A stretch of DNA of 64,000 bases from Bacteroidota bacterium (GCA_017860295.1 JAFNAS010000004.1:124001-188000); one strand, 5' to 3'. Counted from the stretch's first letter, positions 38,434 through 47,555 are shown. The notes: a model not told the origin generated them from the sequence alone. Program-made: numbers and translations.

Positions 38434-38645
38434 TTAGTGTTTGCTAAAAGCCTGTAGGTAAAATTCGACAAGCTGCATCTTCGCCCGCGAAAACGACATA
38501 TCGTAAAGCAAATTAAGAGAGGAATAGGCAAACTGGTTCTCTCCGAAGAGGTTGCCGAGAACGTTGATTGGGTTGAAATAAAAGAAAAAGAAAATATTGC
38601 ATGTTTGAATCTTCTGAAGCCAGAGAACAAGCCCCAAAAAACATA
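38434..38645 (-). pseudogene. Possible decayed gene fragment downstream of the MutS-like gene
   Basis: In the 443-base gap between thrS and the MutS-like gene, the minus strand has a 67-codon TTG-initiated frame whose last 45 residues (NPINVLGNLFGENQFAYSSL, then a second stretch to the TAA) look protein-like. An ATG at about 38645 opens in a different frame, so a frameshift may separate an N-terminal part from this tail. No family was recognised and it may be chance. Confidence 0.2.
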
Positions 38646-38781
38646 TTATATTGTATTACAATAAATTATGCAATAATCAACAACAAAGAATTTTTATTCT
38701 GTCTCATTCCACGCTCCATTATCTTTTCTTAGATGGAATTTGTCTTTAGGAAAACGAGCAGGAAAATGTCATATTCGAAAG

Positions 38782-40575
38782 TCAATCGATTATTTGCATC
38801 TTTTTCATTAAGAAAGAGGCATTTAATTTAGTGCTAATTCCGGGTTTTAACTTATAGTCAAAAAACAGTTGATTGTCGGTCAGTTCCACTTCAAAGCAAT
38901 GGTTGGTAACACAAACCGGATATTTTTGCTCCAGCTCTCCAATAACCAAATCGTGCGTTGCAATTATCACCATTGCATTGAGACTGATGAGTTTTTCGAG
39001 TAAACCTAACGATCCGGTCTGCTTGTCTTTGGTATTGGTACCACGAAGAATTTCATCGAGAATAACCAGCGTACGCGGATGGCGTTGTACATGCTCTATA
39101 ATCTGTTTAAGACGAATCAGTTCGGCATAAAAATAAGATTCGTTATTGGAAAGCGAATCTTGTATCTTAATGCTCGAGAATATATCACAGGGTGTGAAGT
39201 CAAAACTTTTAGCTGGAACAGGAGAACCGTTCATGGCAAGTATAAGATTCACAACTACCGTGCGTAGAAACGTACTTTTCCCCGCCATATTGGCTCCGGT
39301 AATAATTTGGATAGACGGAGCGCCCGCAATCGATACGGAGTTATTGACGCGAACATCAGGATGAAGCAATGGATGTCCCATTTCGGCCACATCGATTTTA
39401 AAATTGTTGTCCGAGATTGAAGGATAGGCAATCGTGTCTCTGTTGTTGAACGCAAATGTGGCAAAACTCATAAGCACCTCCATTTCAGCCATTGCCGAAA
39501 ACCATCCGTTCACTTCGTCTTTATGACGAACCTTCCACTGCATGAGTAAATAGTACGTGTGAATATCGAATAAAAAGACCGCATTCAATACAAAAGCCAG
39601 TAAAATATTGTCGCGAATATCAAATAACGCAAGAATGCGGAATAAAGAGTACAACGAGCGACTGGCTGTACTTTCTCCTGACAAGAGCTTTTGCCGGAGA
39701 TTGCGGAGATAATCGGATTGAAAATCTTCTTCTTCGATTAATTTGAAGAGAGTTGTGTACTTTACAAAGGTTTTTGATATATTTTCCAACTGGGAGTGAG
39801 CCTTAGCAATCGGACGGATTTGACGACTTACCATCCATAGTGAAATAACAAGAGGAATGAACACAGAACCCCATGTAAGAATCTGGATTGCAGCCAAAAT
39901 CATCCAAAGAACATTGATAACTCCAAGGATGACAGCAACTTTCCTGACAAACGATTTTTTCTCACTCGGTTCGGACAACCACGATTGTAAAGCCATCGCT
40001 TCATGCCCGTTTTCGGGTGTCGACATGCCATTTGCCTGAAAGTTCTGGATAAAATCGTTCCTAGAACTTAATTCTTTGATGGCCGCTTGTTTTTCACGTA
40101 TCGTTGCGGAATCTTTTTCTTGATTACAAAGCGCTTTTGCAAAAGCAATACTACCGGAACGAGTGGTACACCGATTGAGATATTGGTAAAGCGAACCGTT
40201 ACCAAACAGATCAAAATCATTCGCCAAATACGGATTGATGGATGCAAATCCACTGCCGGTGTCTCTTTCGGCATAGTTATGCGCGAGAAAAAGGAGTTCG
40301 TTCCGATTGACTTGTATTTTATATGATATCAACGTAATACGGTCTTCGAGTCGAAGGTTGAGGTTGACGAGAACCATCAAAGCCCCTAACGACAATAGAG
40401 AAAATATCATTACCACAGAATAACGACCGACAACAAAAAAGAGGATAAGAAAACCGACAAATGCCAGAAATGACGTAAGGCGCATCCATGACAAGAGCAA
40501 ACTCTGCTTTTTTAGTATTGCAAGTTCTTTCTCAAATGTATCTATTCTTTCCTGATAGTAATTCTGTGATGACAT
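38782..40575 (-). CDS. Membrane-anchored MutS-like ATPase
   Basis: 597 residues. Two membrane segments lie near the N-terminus (about 27-66, SFLAFVGFLILFFVVG and VVMIFSLLSLGALMVL), with further hydrophobic helices around 210-245. The C-terminal MutS ATPase is intact: Walker A TGANMAGKSTF, Walker B LVILDEILRGTNTKD, and the H-loop IATHD. The mismatch-binding domain I of real MutS is absent, so 'mismatch repair protein' would be misleading. The function of this Bacteroidota-frequent group is not known to me. It starts 14 bases after the Gfo/Idh oxidoreductase stop and is likely cotranscribed. Confidence 0.85.
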   Translation of the reverse strand: MSSQNYYQERIDTFEKELAILKKQSLLLSWMRLTSFLAFVGFLILFFVVGRYSVVMIFSLLSLGALMVLVNLNLRLEDRITLISYKIQVNRNELLFLAHNYAERDTGSGFASINPYLANDFDLFGNGSLYQYLNRCTTRSGSIAFAKALCNQEKDSATIREKQAAIKELSSRNDFIQNFQANGMSTPENGHEAMALQSWLSEPSEKKSFVRKVAVILGVINVLWMILAAIQILTWGSVFIPLVISLWMVSRQIRPIAKAHSQLENISKTFVKYTTLFKLIEEEDFQSDYLRNLRQKLLSGESTASRSLYSLFRILALFDIRDNILLAFVLNAVFLFDIHTYYLLMQWKVRHKDEVNGWFSAMAEMEVLMSFATFAFNNRDTIAYPSISDNNFKIDVAEMGHPLLHPDVRVNNSVSIAGAPSIQIITGANMAGKSTFLRTVVVNLILAMNGSPVPAKSFDFTPCDIFSSIKIQDSLSNNESYFYAELIRLKQIIEHVQRHPRTLVILDEILRGTNTKDKQTGSLGLLEKLISLNAMVIIATHDLVIGELEQKYPVCVTNHCFEVELTDNQLFFDYKLKPGISTKLNASFLMKKMQIID

Positions 40576-40589
40576 CGGCGGTGATAATT

Positions 40590-41633
40590 TTACAGGACAA
40601 TCAGTTTTCTGTCTTTCTGGCTTTTGAAGGCTGCTTCGATAATGCGCATCACGCGGATACCGTCGTCGGCTGTGACAGGCATGGCTTTGTCCTCGGTCAA
40701 GGCGGTGTAAACTTCGTTATAAAATTCCAGATAATTACCCTGTTCGCTCTCTATTTTTTTACGAATAGTTTGTCCATTTTCAAGGTAGCTGATAATACCC
40801 TGTTCCGATACCGGTTCCGTACCCCAATCCTTGGTACCCGGCTTGGCTCCCTGCAACAAAACACGCTCTTGAATATCAGCTCTCGATTTGAGAAAAGAAC
40901 CGTTGGTGCCGTGAACAATGTAAGCTGGCACCGACTCTTTGGCAATAAGTGTGGCTTTCACCCTCACATGCAGAGTTGGATAGTAGAGCAATATATCGAA
41001 ACAGTCGTCCACGATGGAAACAGGACGAATGGTGCGTATATCAGCAAACACCGCCTGCGGCATACCGAATAAAAACAAAGCCTGATCGATAGCGTGAGGC
41101 CCTAAATCTTTGACTATACCGGAACCTGAATTCGGTTCTTCCTTGTGTGTTTTGTAACTCAAGTCAAGATTATAACGATCGAAGTGAATTTCCATTTCTG
41201 TTAATTCTCCCAGCTTGCCGCTTTCGATTACTTTTTTTACCGTCAGGAAGTCGCTATCCCAACGTCTGTTTTGGTAGACGGCAAGCTTTTTGTCCTGTTT
41301 TTCAGCCAGTTTTTTTAGCTCTTCAGCCTCAACTACCGTCGACGTAAAAGCTTTCTCCACCACAACATGTTTCCCGGCTGCGAGAGCTTGTTTGGCATAG
41401 TCGTAATGGGTATAGGTCGGTGTATTTACAATTACAAGTTCTACAGAATCATCGTTCAGCACGGCATCCAATGAAGCGTAAGAGCAGGTTCCGGGATAAG
41501 CGCTCTCAATCATTTTTTTGCTTCTCTCCCATGAACCTGCCAATCTAAACCCTTGATGAAGATTGATAAACGGGGCATGAAATACTGTGCCACTCATGCC
41601 GAATGAAAGTAGTGCCGTGTGGATAGTACGCAT
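40590..41633 (-). CDS. Gfo/Idh/MocA-family oxidoreductase
   Basis: 347 residues. The N-terminal Rossmann segment has LLSFGMSGTVFHAPF and the middle ALAAGKHVVVEKAFTSTVVEAEEL, where the usual EKP is EKA; the catalytic Lys is kept. The QNRRWDSDFLTVKK and IDQALFLFG motifs match the YdgJ-like subgroup of NAD(P)-dependent sugar or cyclitol dehydrogenases. The substrate is unknown. It lies 17 bases downstream of the racemase-like gene, and 14 upstream of the MutS-like gene. Confidence 0.88.
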   Translation of the reverse strand: MRTIHTALLSFGMSGTVFHAPFINLHQGFRLAGSWERSKKMIESAYPGTCSYASLDAVLNDDSVELVIVNTPTYTHYDYAKQALAAGKHVVVEKAFTSTVVEAEELKKLAEKQDKKLAVYQNRRWDSDFLTVKKVIESGKLGELTEMEIHFDRYNLDLSYKTHKEEPNSGSGIVKDLGPHAIDQALFLFGMPQAVFADIRTIRPVSIVDDCFDILLYYPTLHVRVKATLIAKESVPAYIVHGTNGSFLKSRADIQERVLLQGAKPGTKDWGTEPVSEQGIISYLENGQTIRKKIESEQGNYLEFYNEVYTALTEDKAMPVTADDGIRVMRIIEAAFKSQKDRKLIVL

Positions 41634-41650
41634 ATTTCAGGAGTTGAATG

Positions 41651-42355
41651 TTATTCTAACAATTTGTTTACTATAGTTTTCACGTGTATTTGTGCAGTAT
41701 TGAGTACTTTAATATTAAATTCTTCGTCATGTAACATCAGGGGAAGCTCTGTACATCCGAGAATAATGCCGTCACATTGTTCTTTGTCGATAATTTCGTT
41801 ACACAATGCCACCAGTCGGGCTTTTTTTTCTGGAATCACAATTCCCTCTTCCAATTCAGGAAAAATAATGTTGTGAACGATCTCTTGATCTACAGAAGAC
41901 GGAATTGCTAATGCGATCCCGTGGCGTCGAAATTCATTCTGATAGAAATGATTCTGCATCGTGAAACGCGTACCAATCAACAATAGCTTTTTTAATCCGA
42001 GGGAGAGAGCCTGATTACACGTCACTTCCACAATACTGATTAATGGAATAGGAGAACAGGCTTTTATGTCGTCAAACACAACATGGGGTGTATTGGAGGC
42101 AATTACGGCAAATGAGGCTCCTGCTGCTTTTAAGGCGACTATAGCATTAAGCAATAGGCTGGTCACCCCTGAATAGTCTTTATTGTCGATTAAAGTCAAC
42201 ATTGCAGTCATATTAATGCTATTGACGATAATATGTGGATAGTTAACATCGTTCGACAAAGAACGATAACCGTTGATAATACCTTTGTAATAATCGATGG
42301 TCGATTCAGGTCCGATTCCCCCTACAATCCCAACTGTATGTAAATTTGTTACCAT
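41651..42355 (-). CDS. Aspartate/glutamate racemase-family protein
   Basis: 234 residues from ATG 42355 (MVTNLHTVGIVGGIGPEST). The fold's symmetric motifs are ASNTPHVV and LGCTELPLML. The first catalytic Cys position is Ser87 and the second is Cys201, so only one of the two cysteines of classical racemases is kept, as in the broad-specificity (YgeA-like) group where one Cys is replaced. It interconverts amino acid enantiomers in the family; the substrate is unknown. It heads a probable unit with the Gfo/Idh and MutS-like genes. Confidence 0.85.
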   Translation of the reverse strand: MVTNLHTVGIVGGIGPESTIDYYKGIINGYRSLSNDVNYPHIIVNSINMTAMLTLIDNKDYSGVTSLLLNAIVALKAAGASFAVIASNTPHVVFDDIKACSPIPLISIVEVTCNQALSLGLKKLLLIGTRFTMQNHFYQNEFRRHGIALAIPSSVDQEIVHNIIFPELEEGIVIPEKKARLVALCNEIIDKEQCDGIILGCTELPLMLHDEEFNIKVLNTAQIHVKTIVNKLLE

Positions 42356-42469
42356 AAAACTTAAATGCAGACACGTTACAACAAACATGCTGCAACGTGT
42401 CAATGATTCATAAATGGGAAGCTACCGAAAGGTATATCTTGTCCAGAGCAAAATTTACCTGCTATGTCT

Positions 42470-42934
42470 TTAATTGAAATGGTAAAGAAATATCACCGAT
42501 CCCTGAAACGCCGGTTTGTTACTATCTTTAATTTCCATCGTAACACCGATTTCGGCTTTGATAACACCTCGCAGATTAACTGCCGATACCAGCGTTGCTC
42601 TCACGCGAACATCACTTCCTACCGTAACAGCCTGATTGAACTTCAGCTTTTCAATGCCATAATTGACAAGCAGTTTTGTGTTTTGTACATCTACAATCTG
42701 CGCCCACAGAACGGGAAGCAACGACACGGTGAGGTAACCGTGAGCAATGGTGGCTTTGTAGGGACTCTCTGCCTTTGCCTTTTTTTCATCGACGTGAATC
42801 CATTGATGATCGAGAGTTGCATCGGCAAATAAATTAATTTGTTCTTGGGTGATCGTTAAATAATCGGATACGCCTAATTCTTTTCCAATATAAGGTTCGA
42901 AATCTTGATAGCTGGAAATGACAACTTTACTCAT
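42470..42934 (-). CDS. MaoC-like (NodN subgroup) dehydratase
   Basis: 154 residues, single hot-dog fold. The family motif FADATLDHQWIHVDEKKA contains the catalytic Asp-His of the R-specific enoyl-CoA hydratases, followed by ATIAHGYLTVSLLP. These enzymes hydrate enoyl-CoA or enoyl-thioesters; the substrate here is not known. It lies 114 bases upstream of the racemase-like gene and has its own promoter, TATATTTG at 42972-42979. Confidence 0.88.
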   Translation of the reverse strand: MSKVVISSYQDFEPYIGKELGVSDYLTITQEQINLFADATLDHQWIHVDEKKAKAESPYKATIAHGYLTVSLLPVLWAQIVDVQNTKLLVNYGIEKLKFNQAVTVGSDVRVRATLVSAVNLRGVIKAEIGVTMEIKDSNKPAFQGSVIFLYHFN

Positions 42935-42971
42935 GCTTTTTGGTTATTTGGTTGGTTAAATCAATCGGACA

Positions 42972-42979
42972 CAAATATA
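42972..42979 (-). promoter_or_regulatory. -7 promoter box of the MaoC-like gene
   Basis: Minus strand reads TATATTTG, 38 bases before the ATG at 42934. The surrounding sequence is AT-rich, so chance matches are possible. Confidence 0.4.
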
Positions 42980-43144
42980 CAAAGTTTCATTTGTATATTT
43001 TGTGAAATTAAAGCGGTTGGAACAAAAATAGTTGATAGCCACAACTTTTTAAATGCAAAAAATGGGATGAAGTTTTTATCTGCTCTTTTTGGTTAAGAAA
43101 TAGAGTCGGAGAAACAGAAAATAATATATCCGATAGAGACAAAA

Positions 43145-43170
43145 AAAACGACAGAGATGCTTGTCGTTTT
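43145..43170 (-). terminator. Terminator of the kinase-secreted protein-regulator unit
   Basis: AAAACGACA (43145-43153) pairs with TGTCGTTTT (43162-43170); on the minus strand the hairpin is followed by an unbroken T-run. It lies 54 bases after the response-regulator stop. Confidence 0.8.
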
Positions 43171-43223
43171 GTGTTTCTGTAACAACAGATTTTCGCCTTT
43201 TCCGTCCACCAGAAGCCATGTCT

Positions 43224-43940
43224 TTATGAAAAAAAACGCTTGCTCAGAAATTCAGTAAATTGCTCTTTGTAAGAGTCTGAGATCGGAATATACGTTTTAC
43301 CAAACACGATGCGATTACGTTCGATGGTTTTGATTTTGTCGAGTTGAACAATAAAGGAACGGTGTACTCGCATAAACCGTTCGACAGGCAAGCGCTCTTC
43401 CACTGTTTTCATGCTCATAAGCGAAAGAATAGGTTCCGATGTGTTTTCGATGTAAATCTTCACGTAGTCTTTCAATCCTTCCACATAAAGAATCTGACTG
43501 AGGAAAATTTGCACCAACTTATATTCTGTTTTCACAAAAATGGAATCGTTACCCGCCTCTCCGTTATTCTGATTACGAAGTAGATCAAACCATTTGACCG
43601 CTTTGTTGGCAGCCTGCAGAAATTCCTGATAACTGATGGGTTTCAGCAGGTAGTCAAGTGCATTTACCTTATATCCGTCGAGTGCATATTGCTGAAAGGC
43701 AGTTGTAAAGATCACCTTAGGTCTGTCGCCTATCATTTTTGAGAGCTCCAGCCCGTTGAGTTCCGGCATTTGGATATCGAGAAAAAGAAGATCTATACCT
43801 CCCTGATGAATTGCCTCCATAGCCGCAATGGCATTGTTGCAACGCCCTACAAGATTGAGAAAAGGAGTTTTCCGAACATAACTTTCAAGCAGATCGAGTG
43901 CAAGAGGTTCGTCATCAACAATCAGACAATTAATCATCAT
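43224..43940 (-). CDS. LytTR-family response regulator
   Basis: 238 residues. A receiver domain (1-120) has the phospho-acceptor Asp in LLFLDIQMPELNGLEL, the conserved Lys in YLLKPISYQEFL, and the D/D pair in IVDDEP. A LytTR DNA-binding domain occupies the C-terminal 100 residues (VEGLKDYVKIYIENT, FMRVHRSFIVQLDKI). It is the partner of the LytS-type kinase 500 bases upstream on the same transcript. Target genes are unknown; the efflux operon immediately upstream is a reasonable candidate. Confidence 0.92.
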   Translation of the reverse strand: MMINCLIVDDEPLALDLLESYVRKTPFLNLVGRCNNAIAAMEAIHQGGIDLLFLDIQMPELNGLELSKMIGDRPKVIFTTAFQQYALDGYKVNALDYLLKPISYQEFLQAANKAVKWFDLLRNQNNGEAGNDSIFVKTEYKLVQIFLSQILYVEGLKDYVKIYIENTSEPILSLMSMKTVEERLPVERFMRVHRSFIVQLDKIKTIERNRIVFGKTYIPISDSYKEQFTEFLSKRFFS

Positions 43941-43986
43941 ACAAACAGTAATTTATCATTTCAACGAGAACTCAAACAAGGGGAAG

Positions 43987-44012
43987 AAAAGCCGCTCCGG
44001 GGAACGGCTTTT
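43987..44012 (-). terminator. Hairpin between the secreted protein and the response regulator
   Basis: AAAAGCCG (43987-43994) pairs with CGGCTTTT (44005-44012). The tail on the minus strand (TTTTCTTCCCC) is short of T, so it may attenuate read-through rather than stop it, leaving less response regulator than secreted protein. Confidence 0.5.
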
Positions 44013-44021
44013 CAGCACATA

Positions 44022-44390
44022 TTATTTTTGACGTTTCAAAACCAAACCAGGATTTTCTTGTCCGTCAGGAGCCGGCATACCTTCAGCTTTCAATGTAATC
44101 GTATCGTCATCTTTAAAAGTGCCGACATTTTTCATTGTTGTTCCGTTAAAATCGATTTCAAAAGAGAAACCGTCAGCGGTAATTTTTCCGTTTGAAATGG
44201 GCATGTCTCCTTGAGGAGTTACAATCGCGCCGGTTATTTTATCACCGTCAGTTGTAAATTTGAAAGTCATTTCCATTCCTTGGCCACCATCCGGTCCGCC
44301 AAATGACGCTTTCCATGTTCCGTCAATTTTACCGGCATAAGCCTGCAAAGAGAAAAGCAGCGCAAATGCTACTGCCACTAATGTTTTCAT
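44022..44390 (-). CDS. Small secreted beta-rich protein of unknown function
   Basis: 122 residues. A clear signal peptide (TLVAVAFALLFSLQAYA, cleavage before GKIDGTW) leaves about 102 mature residues of alternating strands: GTWKASFGGPDGGQGM, TFKFTTDGDKITGAIVTPQG, ISNGKITADGFSFEIDFNG. The pattern suggests a small beta-barrel or lipocalin-like fold. It is encoded between the sensor kinase and response regulator, 53 bases after the kinase, so a role as periplasmic sensor partner or regulated output is possible. No family with a known function was recognised. Confidence 0.8.
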   Translation of the reverse strand: MKTLVAVAFALLFSLQAYAGKIDGTWKASFGGPDGGQGMEMTFKFTTDGDKITGAIVTPQGDMPISNGKITADGFSFEIDFNGTTMKNVGTFKDDDTITLKAEGMPAPDGQENPGLVLKRQK

Positions 44391-44443
44391 AGTTAAAATG
44401 TTTTAGTTGTTAATAATTAAGATAATAAAAGGATGTTTTGAAA

Positions 44444-45472
44444 TTAAAACCTGATCTTCAATTCGGACAAATAACTGTTTCCCTGATTTTCGAGGGTCAG
44501 TTCATAGCGTTGAGGATAGAGCAAATCCAACCGTTTTTTTAGATTCTCCTGACCAATGCCTGATCCGCTTTTATCTTGTCGTGTTTTTGGAAAAAAACTG
44601 TTCTCTACCCGGCACGTCACCTCTTTTCCCTCTTTTGAGGTAATTTTGATATTGATAAACGACGGATGCGTAGGACTCACTCCATGTTTGAATGCATTTT
44701 CAACCAACGAAATGAAAAGCATCGGGGCTATCAGATCGTTGCCTGACTCAATATCAAATTCGGTGGTCAGTTTCACCTGATCGGTGAGACGGAGCGACAT
44801 CAGTTCAATATAGCTTTTCAGAAAATTGCTTTCTTTCTCAATCGGGACAAAGTTATCGTTATTTTCGTATAATACATAACGCAGTAACTGACTCAAACGG
44901 TGAACTGTATCCTGTGCCTGCTCGGGGTGCACCGGGATGAGCGAATAGATGTTGTTGAGGGTATTAAAAAGGAAATGAGGATTGAGCTGATTCTTGAGAT
45001 TCTTCAATTCTGTTTCAAAACGTACCTTTTCTGTTTCTTTCCTTTCATTTTCGGTTTTGTACCATTTGCCAGTCATACGAATCGCAACGCTTACTCCTAC
45101 AGCAAAAAGCATGGATGTCATATCCCTGAAAATGAACGCAAACGGTGGCGGCGGCATCGGACCGTGACCAAAATGGGCAAACTCGTATTTTTGATACTCG
45201 TGAAGAAGAACTGTGCAAACAATGATGAGGATAATATTGGAAATAGCAAATGTCCATACTTTGCGATCGAACAACAACTTATCGATCAGATACAGGTAAT
45301 TGGCATAAAACACAATGAGGAAACTCAGTGTGTATACCATGTATCCGATGTATTGCTGAGGCTTGATAGCATGACCTCCAAACATAAAGATAAAGGGAAA
45401 ACCATAAAATGCACACCAGGCAAGCAAATGAATAAGAATTTCAATTTTGGAATTTCTTATAGGAAATCTCAT
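44444..45472 (-). CDS. LytS-type sensor histidine kinase
   Basis: 342 residues: four membrane helices in the first 140 residues with short loops, then the His_kinase (PF06580) domain with the phospho-acceptor His in LKNQLNPHFLFNTLNNIY, and an ATPase domain with SLVENAFKHGV and GSGIGQENLKKRLDLLYP. The short periplasmic loops suggest membrane or partner sensing rather than a large extracellular ligand domain. It is followed by the secreted protein and its LytTR regulator. A full-consensus promoter (TTTG-N20-TATCTTTG) precedes it. Confidence 0.92.
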   Translation of the reverse strand: MRFPIRNSKIEILIHLLAWCAFYGFPFIFMFGGHAIKPQQYIGYMVYTLSFLIVFYANYLYLIDKLLFDRKVWTFAISNIILIIVCTVLLHEYQKYEFAHFGHGPMPPPPFAFIFRDMTSMLFAVGVSVAIRMTGKWYKTENERKETEKVRFETELKNLKNQLNPHFLFNTLNNIYSLIPVHPEQAQDTVHRLSQLLRYVLYENNDNFVPIEKESNFLKSYIELMSLRLTDQVKLTTEFDIESGNDLIAPMLFISLVENAFKHGVSPTHPSFINIKITSKEGKEVTCRVENSFFPKTRQDKSGSGIGQENLKKRLDLLYPQRYELTLENQGNSYLSELKIRF

Positions 45473-45488
45473 CGTGATATTTTTTTAA

Positions 45489-45520
45489 CAAAGATACGGT
45501 TTGAAGTCGAATTTTTCAAA
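45489..45520 (-). promoter_or_regulatory. Promoter of the kinase-secreted protein-regulator unit (full consensus)
   Basis: On the minus strand TTTG (45517-45520) is separated by 20 bases from TATCTTTG (45489-45496), 17 bases before the kinase ATG. It begins right after the efflux operon terminator. Confidence 0.72.
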
Positions 45521-45525
45521 GAAAA

Positions 45526-45560
45526 CGATTGGGGGCTGCCGGTTACGGCAATCCCCAATA
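45526..45560 (-). terminator. Terminator of the macAB-tolC operon
   Basis: ATTGGGG (45528-45534) pairs with CCCCAAT (45553-45559), plus TGCCG with CGGCA inward, four-base loop GTTA. The minus-strand tail TTTTCTTTGAAAAATT is T-rich. Confidence 0.75.
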
Positions 45561-45580
45561 CATTTCAATCCAAAGTGTAT

Positions 45581-46816
45581 TTATTCATATCTCAACGCTT
45601 CGATCGGATCAAGGCTGGCAGCTTTACTGGCTGGATACCATCCGAAGAAGATACCGGTAGCCGTACATACTGCAAAGGCAAGGAAAACCGTGTACAACTG
45701 AATAAAAATAGGCCATCCGACAGCAAATTTCACAAGTAACGAAACTCCGACTCCGAAAATTACTCCGATCACACCGCCGGTAACACTGATCAGAATAGCT
45801 TCTATCAGAAACTGTAGCAAAATATCGATACCACGGGCTCCGATCGACATGCGAAGACCAATTTCACGGGTTCGTTCGGTTACGGATACATACATAATAT
45901 TCATAATACCAATACCGCCTACCAGAAGCGAGATGGCGGCAATGGCAGCTAACAATACCGTCATCATATCGCTGGTAGAGGTCATCATGGTGAGTAACTC
46001 TTTTTGCGAACGGATACGGAAATCGTTATCAGCATCTTCTGCCAATTTGTGCGATTTACGCAGTATGGTTTCCATTTCGTCCTGAGCGGCATCCGACACC
46101 GCTTCGCTACGAGCCGAAGCAGAAATGTTGTTGAAGTAGGTGATCGCCGCAATACGTTTCATTACTGTTGTATAGGGTGCAAGTATCACATCATCCTGAT
46201 CCTGTCCCATCGAATTGTTCCCTTTCTCGGTCAAGACTCCTACCACGCGCATCGGAATATTTTTGAAACGAATCACTTTACCTACAGGATCTTCGCCGTT
46301 GGTAAAGAGATTAGTAATGACGGTTTTACCTATAACACATACTTTTGCGGCTGCTTTTATATCCTGATCGGTAAACATATCGCCTTCGGCAATGGTGTAT
46401 TTACGTATGTTCAGATAACTGGCGTTAACACCCGACATGGAAGTCGGCGTATTGTTGGTGCCATAAATAGCCTGACCGCTGGAACTTACTATGGGAGTGA
46501 TATCTGAAAGATATTCACTCTGATCGAGTAATGCCTGATAATCGGTCTGTTTCAGAGTTTGCATACTACTGGCATCCTGACGAACGCCACCCATCATTCC
46601 CTGTCCGGGCTCTACAAAGATCATGTTAGACCCCATTTCCGATAATGAGCCCTGAATACTCCGTTTGGATCCCTGTCCGATAGCCAGCATGGTAATCACC
46701 GAAGCTACACCGATGATAATGCCGAGCATGGTGAGGAAACCCCGGAATTTATTATTGCTCAAGGCGCGCAGAGCGATCTTGAACAAATTGCTAAAATTAA
46801 CATATCGTTTAATCAT
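45581..46816 (-). CDS. MacB-like ABC transporter permease
   Basis: 411 residues from ATG 46816 (overlapping the ATP-binding gene end by 8 bases). One membrane helix near residue 30 (FLTMLGIIIGVASVITMLAIG), a large periplasmic MacB_PCD domain (GSNMIFVEPGQGMMGG... to residue 260), and three helices at the C-terminus. It belongs to the FtsX/MacB type that transmits force to the periplasmic adaptor. Substrates of MacAB-TolC pumps include macrolides, toxins and heme precursors; the actual cargo here is unknown. Confidence 0.9.
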   Translation of the reverse strand: MIKRYVNFSNLFKIALRALSNNKFRGFLTMLGIIIGVASVITMLAIGQGSKRSIQGSLSEMGSNMIFVEPGQGMMGGVRQDASSMQTLKQTDYQALLDQSEYLSDITPIVSSSGQAIYGTNNTPTSMSGVNASYLNIRKYTIAEGDMFTDQDIKAAAKVCVIGKTVITNLFTNGEDPVGKVIRFKNIPMRVVGVLTEKGNNSMGQDQDDVILAPYTTVMKRIAAITYFNNISASARSEAVSDAAQDEMETILRKSHKLAEDADNDFRIRSQKELLTMMTSTSDMMTVLLAAIAAISLLVGGIGIMNIMYVSVTERTREIGLRMSIGARGIDILLQFLIEAILISVTGGVIGVIFGVGVSLLVKFAVGWPIFIQLYTVFLAFAVCTATGIFFGWYPASKAASLDPIEALRYE

Positions 46817-47555
46817 CGAGTTTCGGGAGTTTAAGTAGTGCTTCGTGAGCCGAAGCAATATTCGTATTAACACTGTCTTCAAGTACCAATCCGTCTCTCA
46901 GCACAATATTACGACTACTGAATGATGCCAGTTCCGGATTATGAGTTACGAAGATGATAGTGCGCTTTTCTTTTTGATTCAAATCCTGAAAGAGCGAAAG
47001 AATTTCGAAAGAGGTACGCGTATCGAGGTTACCGGTTGCTTCATCAGCCAGAATAATGACGGGTTCGTTGACCAAAGCACGGGCAATAGCAACACGCTGT
47101 TGCTGTCCGCCCGACATCTGGTTCGATTTATGATACATTCGATCGGCCAAACCGACTGATTTCAGAGCTTCAATCGATTTTTGTTTTCGTTCTTTGGATG
47201 AAACCTCGGCGTTGTAGATCAGCGGCAGTTCCACATTTTCCACAGCGGTAGTTTTCGGCAAAAGATTGTACGACTGAAATACAAATCCGATTTTACGGTT
47301 ACGAAGCATTGCCCGCTCGTCTTTATTCATCTCTTTGATCGAAATTCCGTCGAGTTTATAATCTCCCTCTGTAGGAGTATCAAGACATCCGATAAGATTC
47401 AGCAACGTAGATTTTCCCGAACCGCTGGTACCCATGATGGTAACAAATTCTCCCGCCGATATCGAGAAGGAGACTCCCCGCAGAGCGTGAACCTTCTCTG
47501 TGCCGACAATGAATTCGCGTTTCAGGTTGACTACTTCAATGATATTTTTTGCCAT
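46809..47555 (-). CDS. MacB-like ABC transporter ATP-binding protein
   Basis: 248 residues. Walker [11 protein letters not shown]-loop [21 protein letters not shown], signature [15 protein letters not shown], and Walker [14 protein letters not shown] followed by the H-loop THN are all present. Unlike E. coli MacB, where the ATPase and permease are fused, here they are separate overlapping genes. It lies 2 bases after the adaptor gene. Confidence 0.93.
   Translation of the reverse strand: MAKNIIEVVNLKREFIVGTEKVHALRGVSFSISAGEFVTIMGTSGSGKSTLLNLIGCLDTPTEGDYKLDGISIKEMNKDERAMLRNRKIGFVFQSYNLLPKTTAVENVELPLIYNAEVSSKERKQKSIEALKSVGLADRMYHKSNQMSGGQQQRVAIARALVNEPVIILADEATGNLDTRTSFEILSLFQDLNQKEKRTIIFVTHNPELASFSSRNIVLRDGLVLEDSVNTNIASAHEALLKLPKLDD

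Noticed and set aside
38782-40575. Canonical DNA mismatch repair MutS
   Set aside because: N-terminal membrane helices and no mismatch-binding domain; only the ATPase region matches.
44900-45739. A 279-codon plus-strand frame across the kinase and its promoter
   Set aside because: Antisense to the LytS kinase and crosses two terminator/promoter elements; no family pattern.
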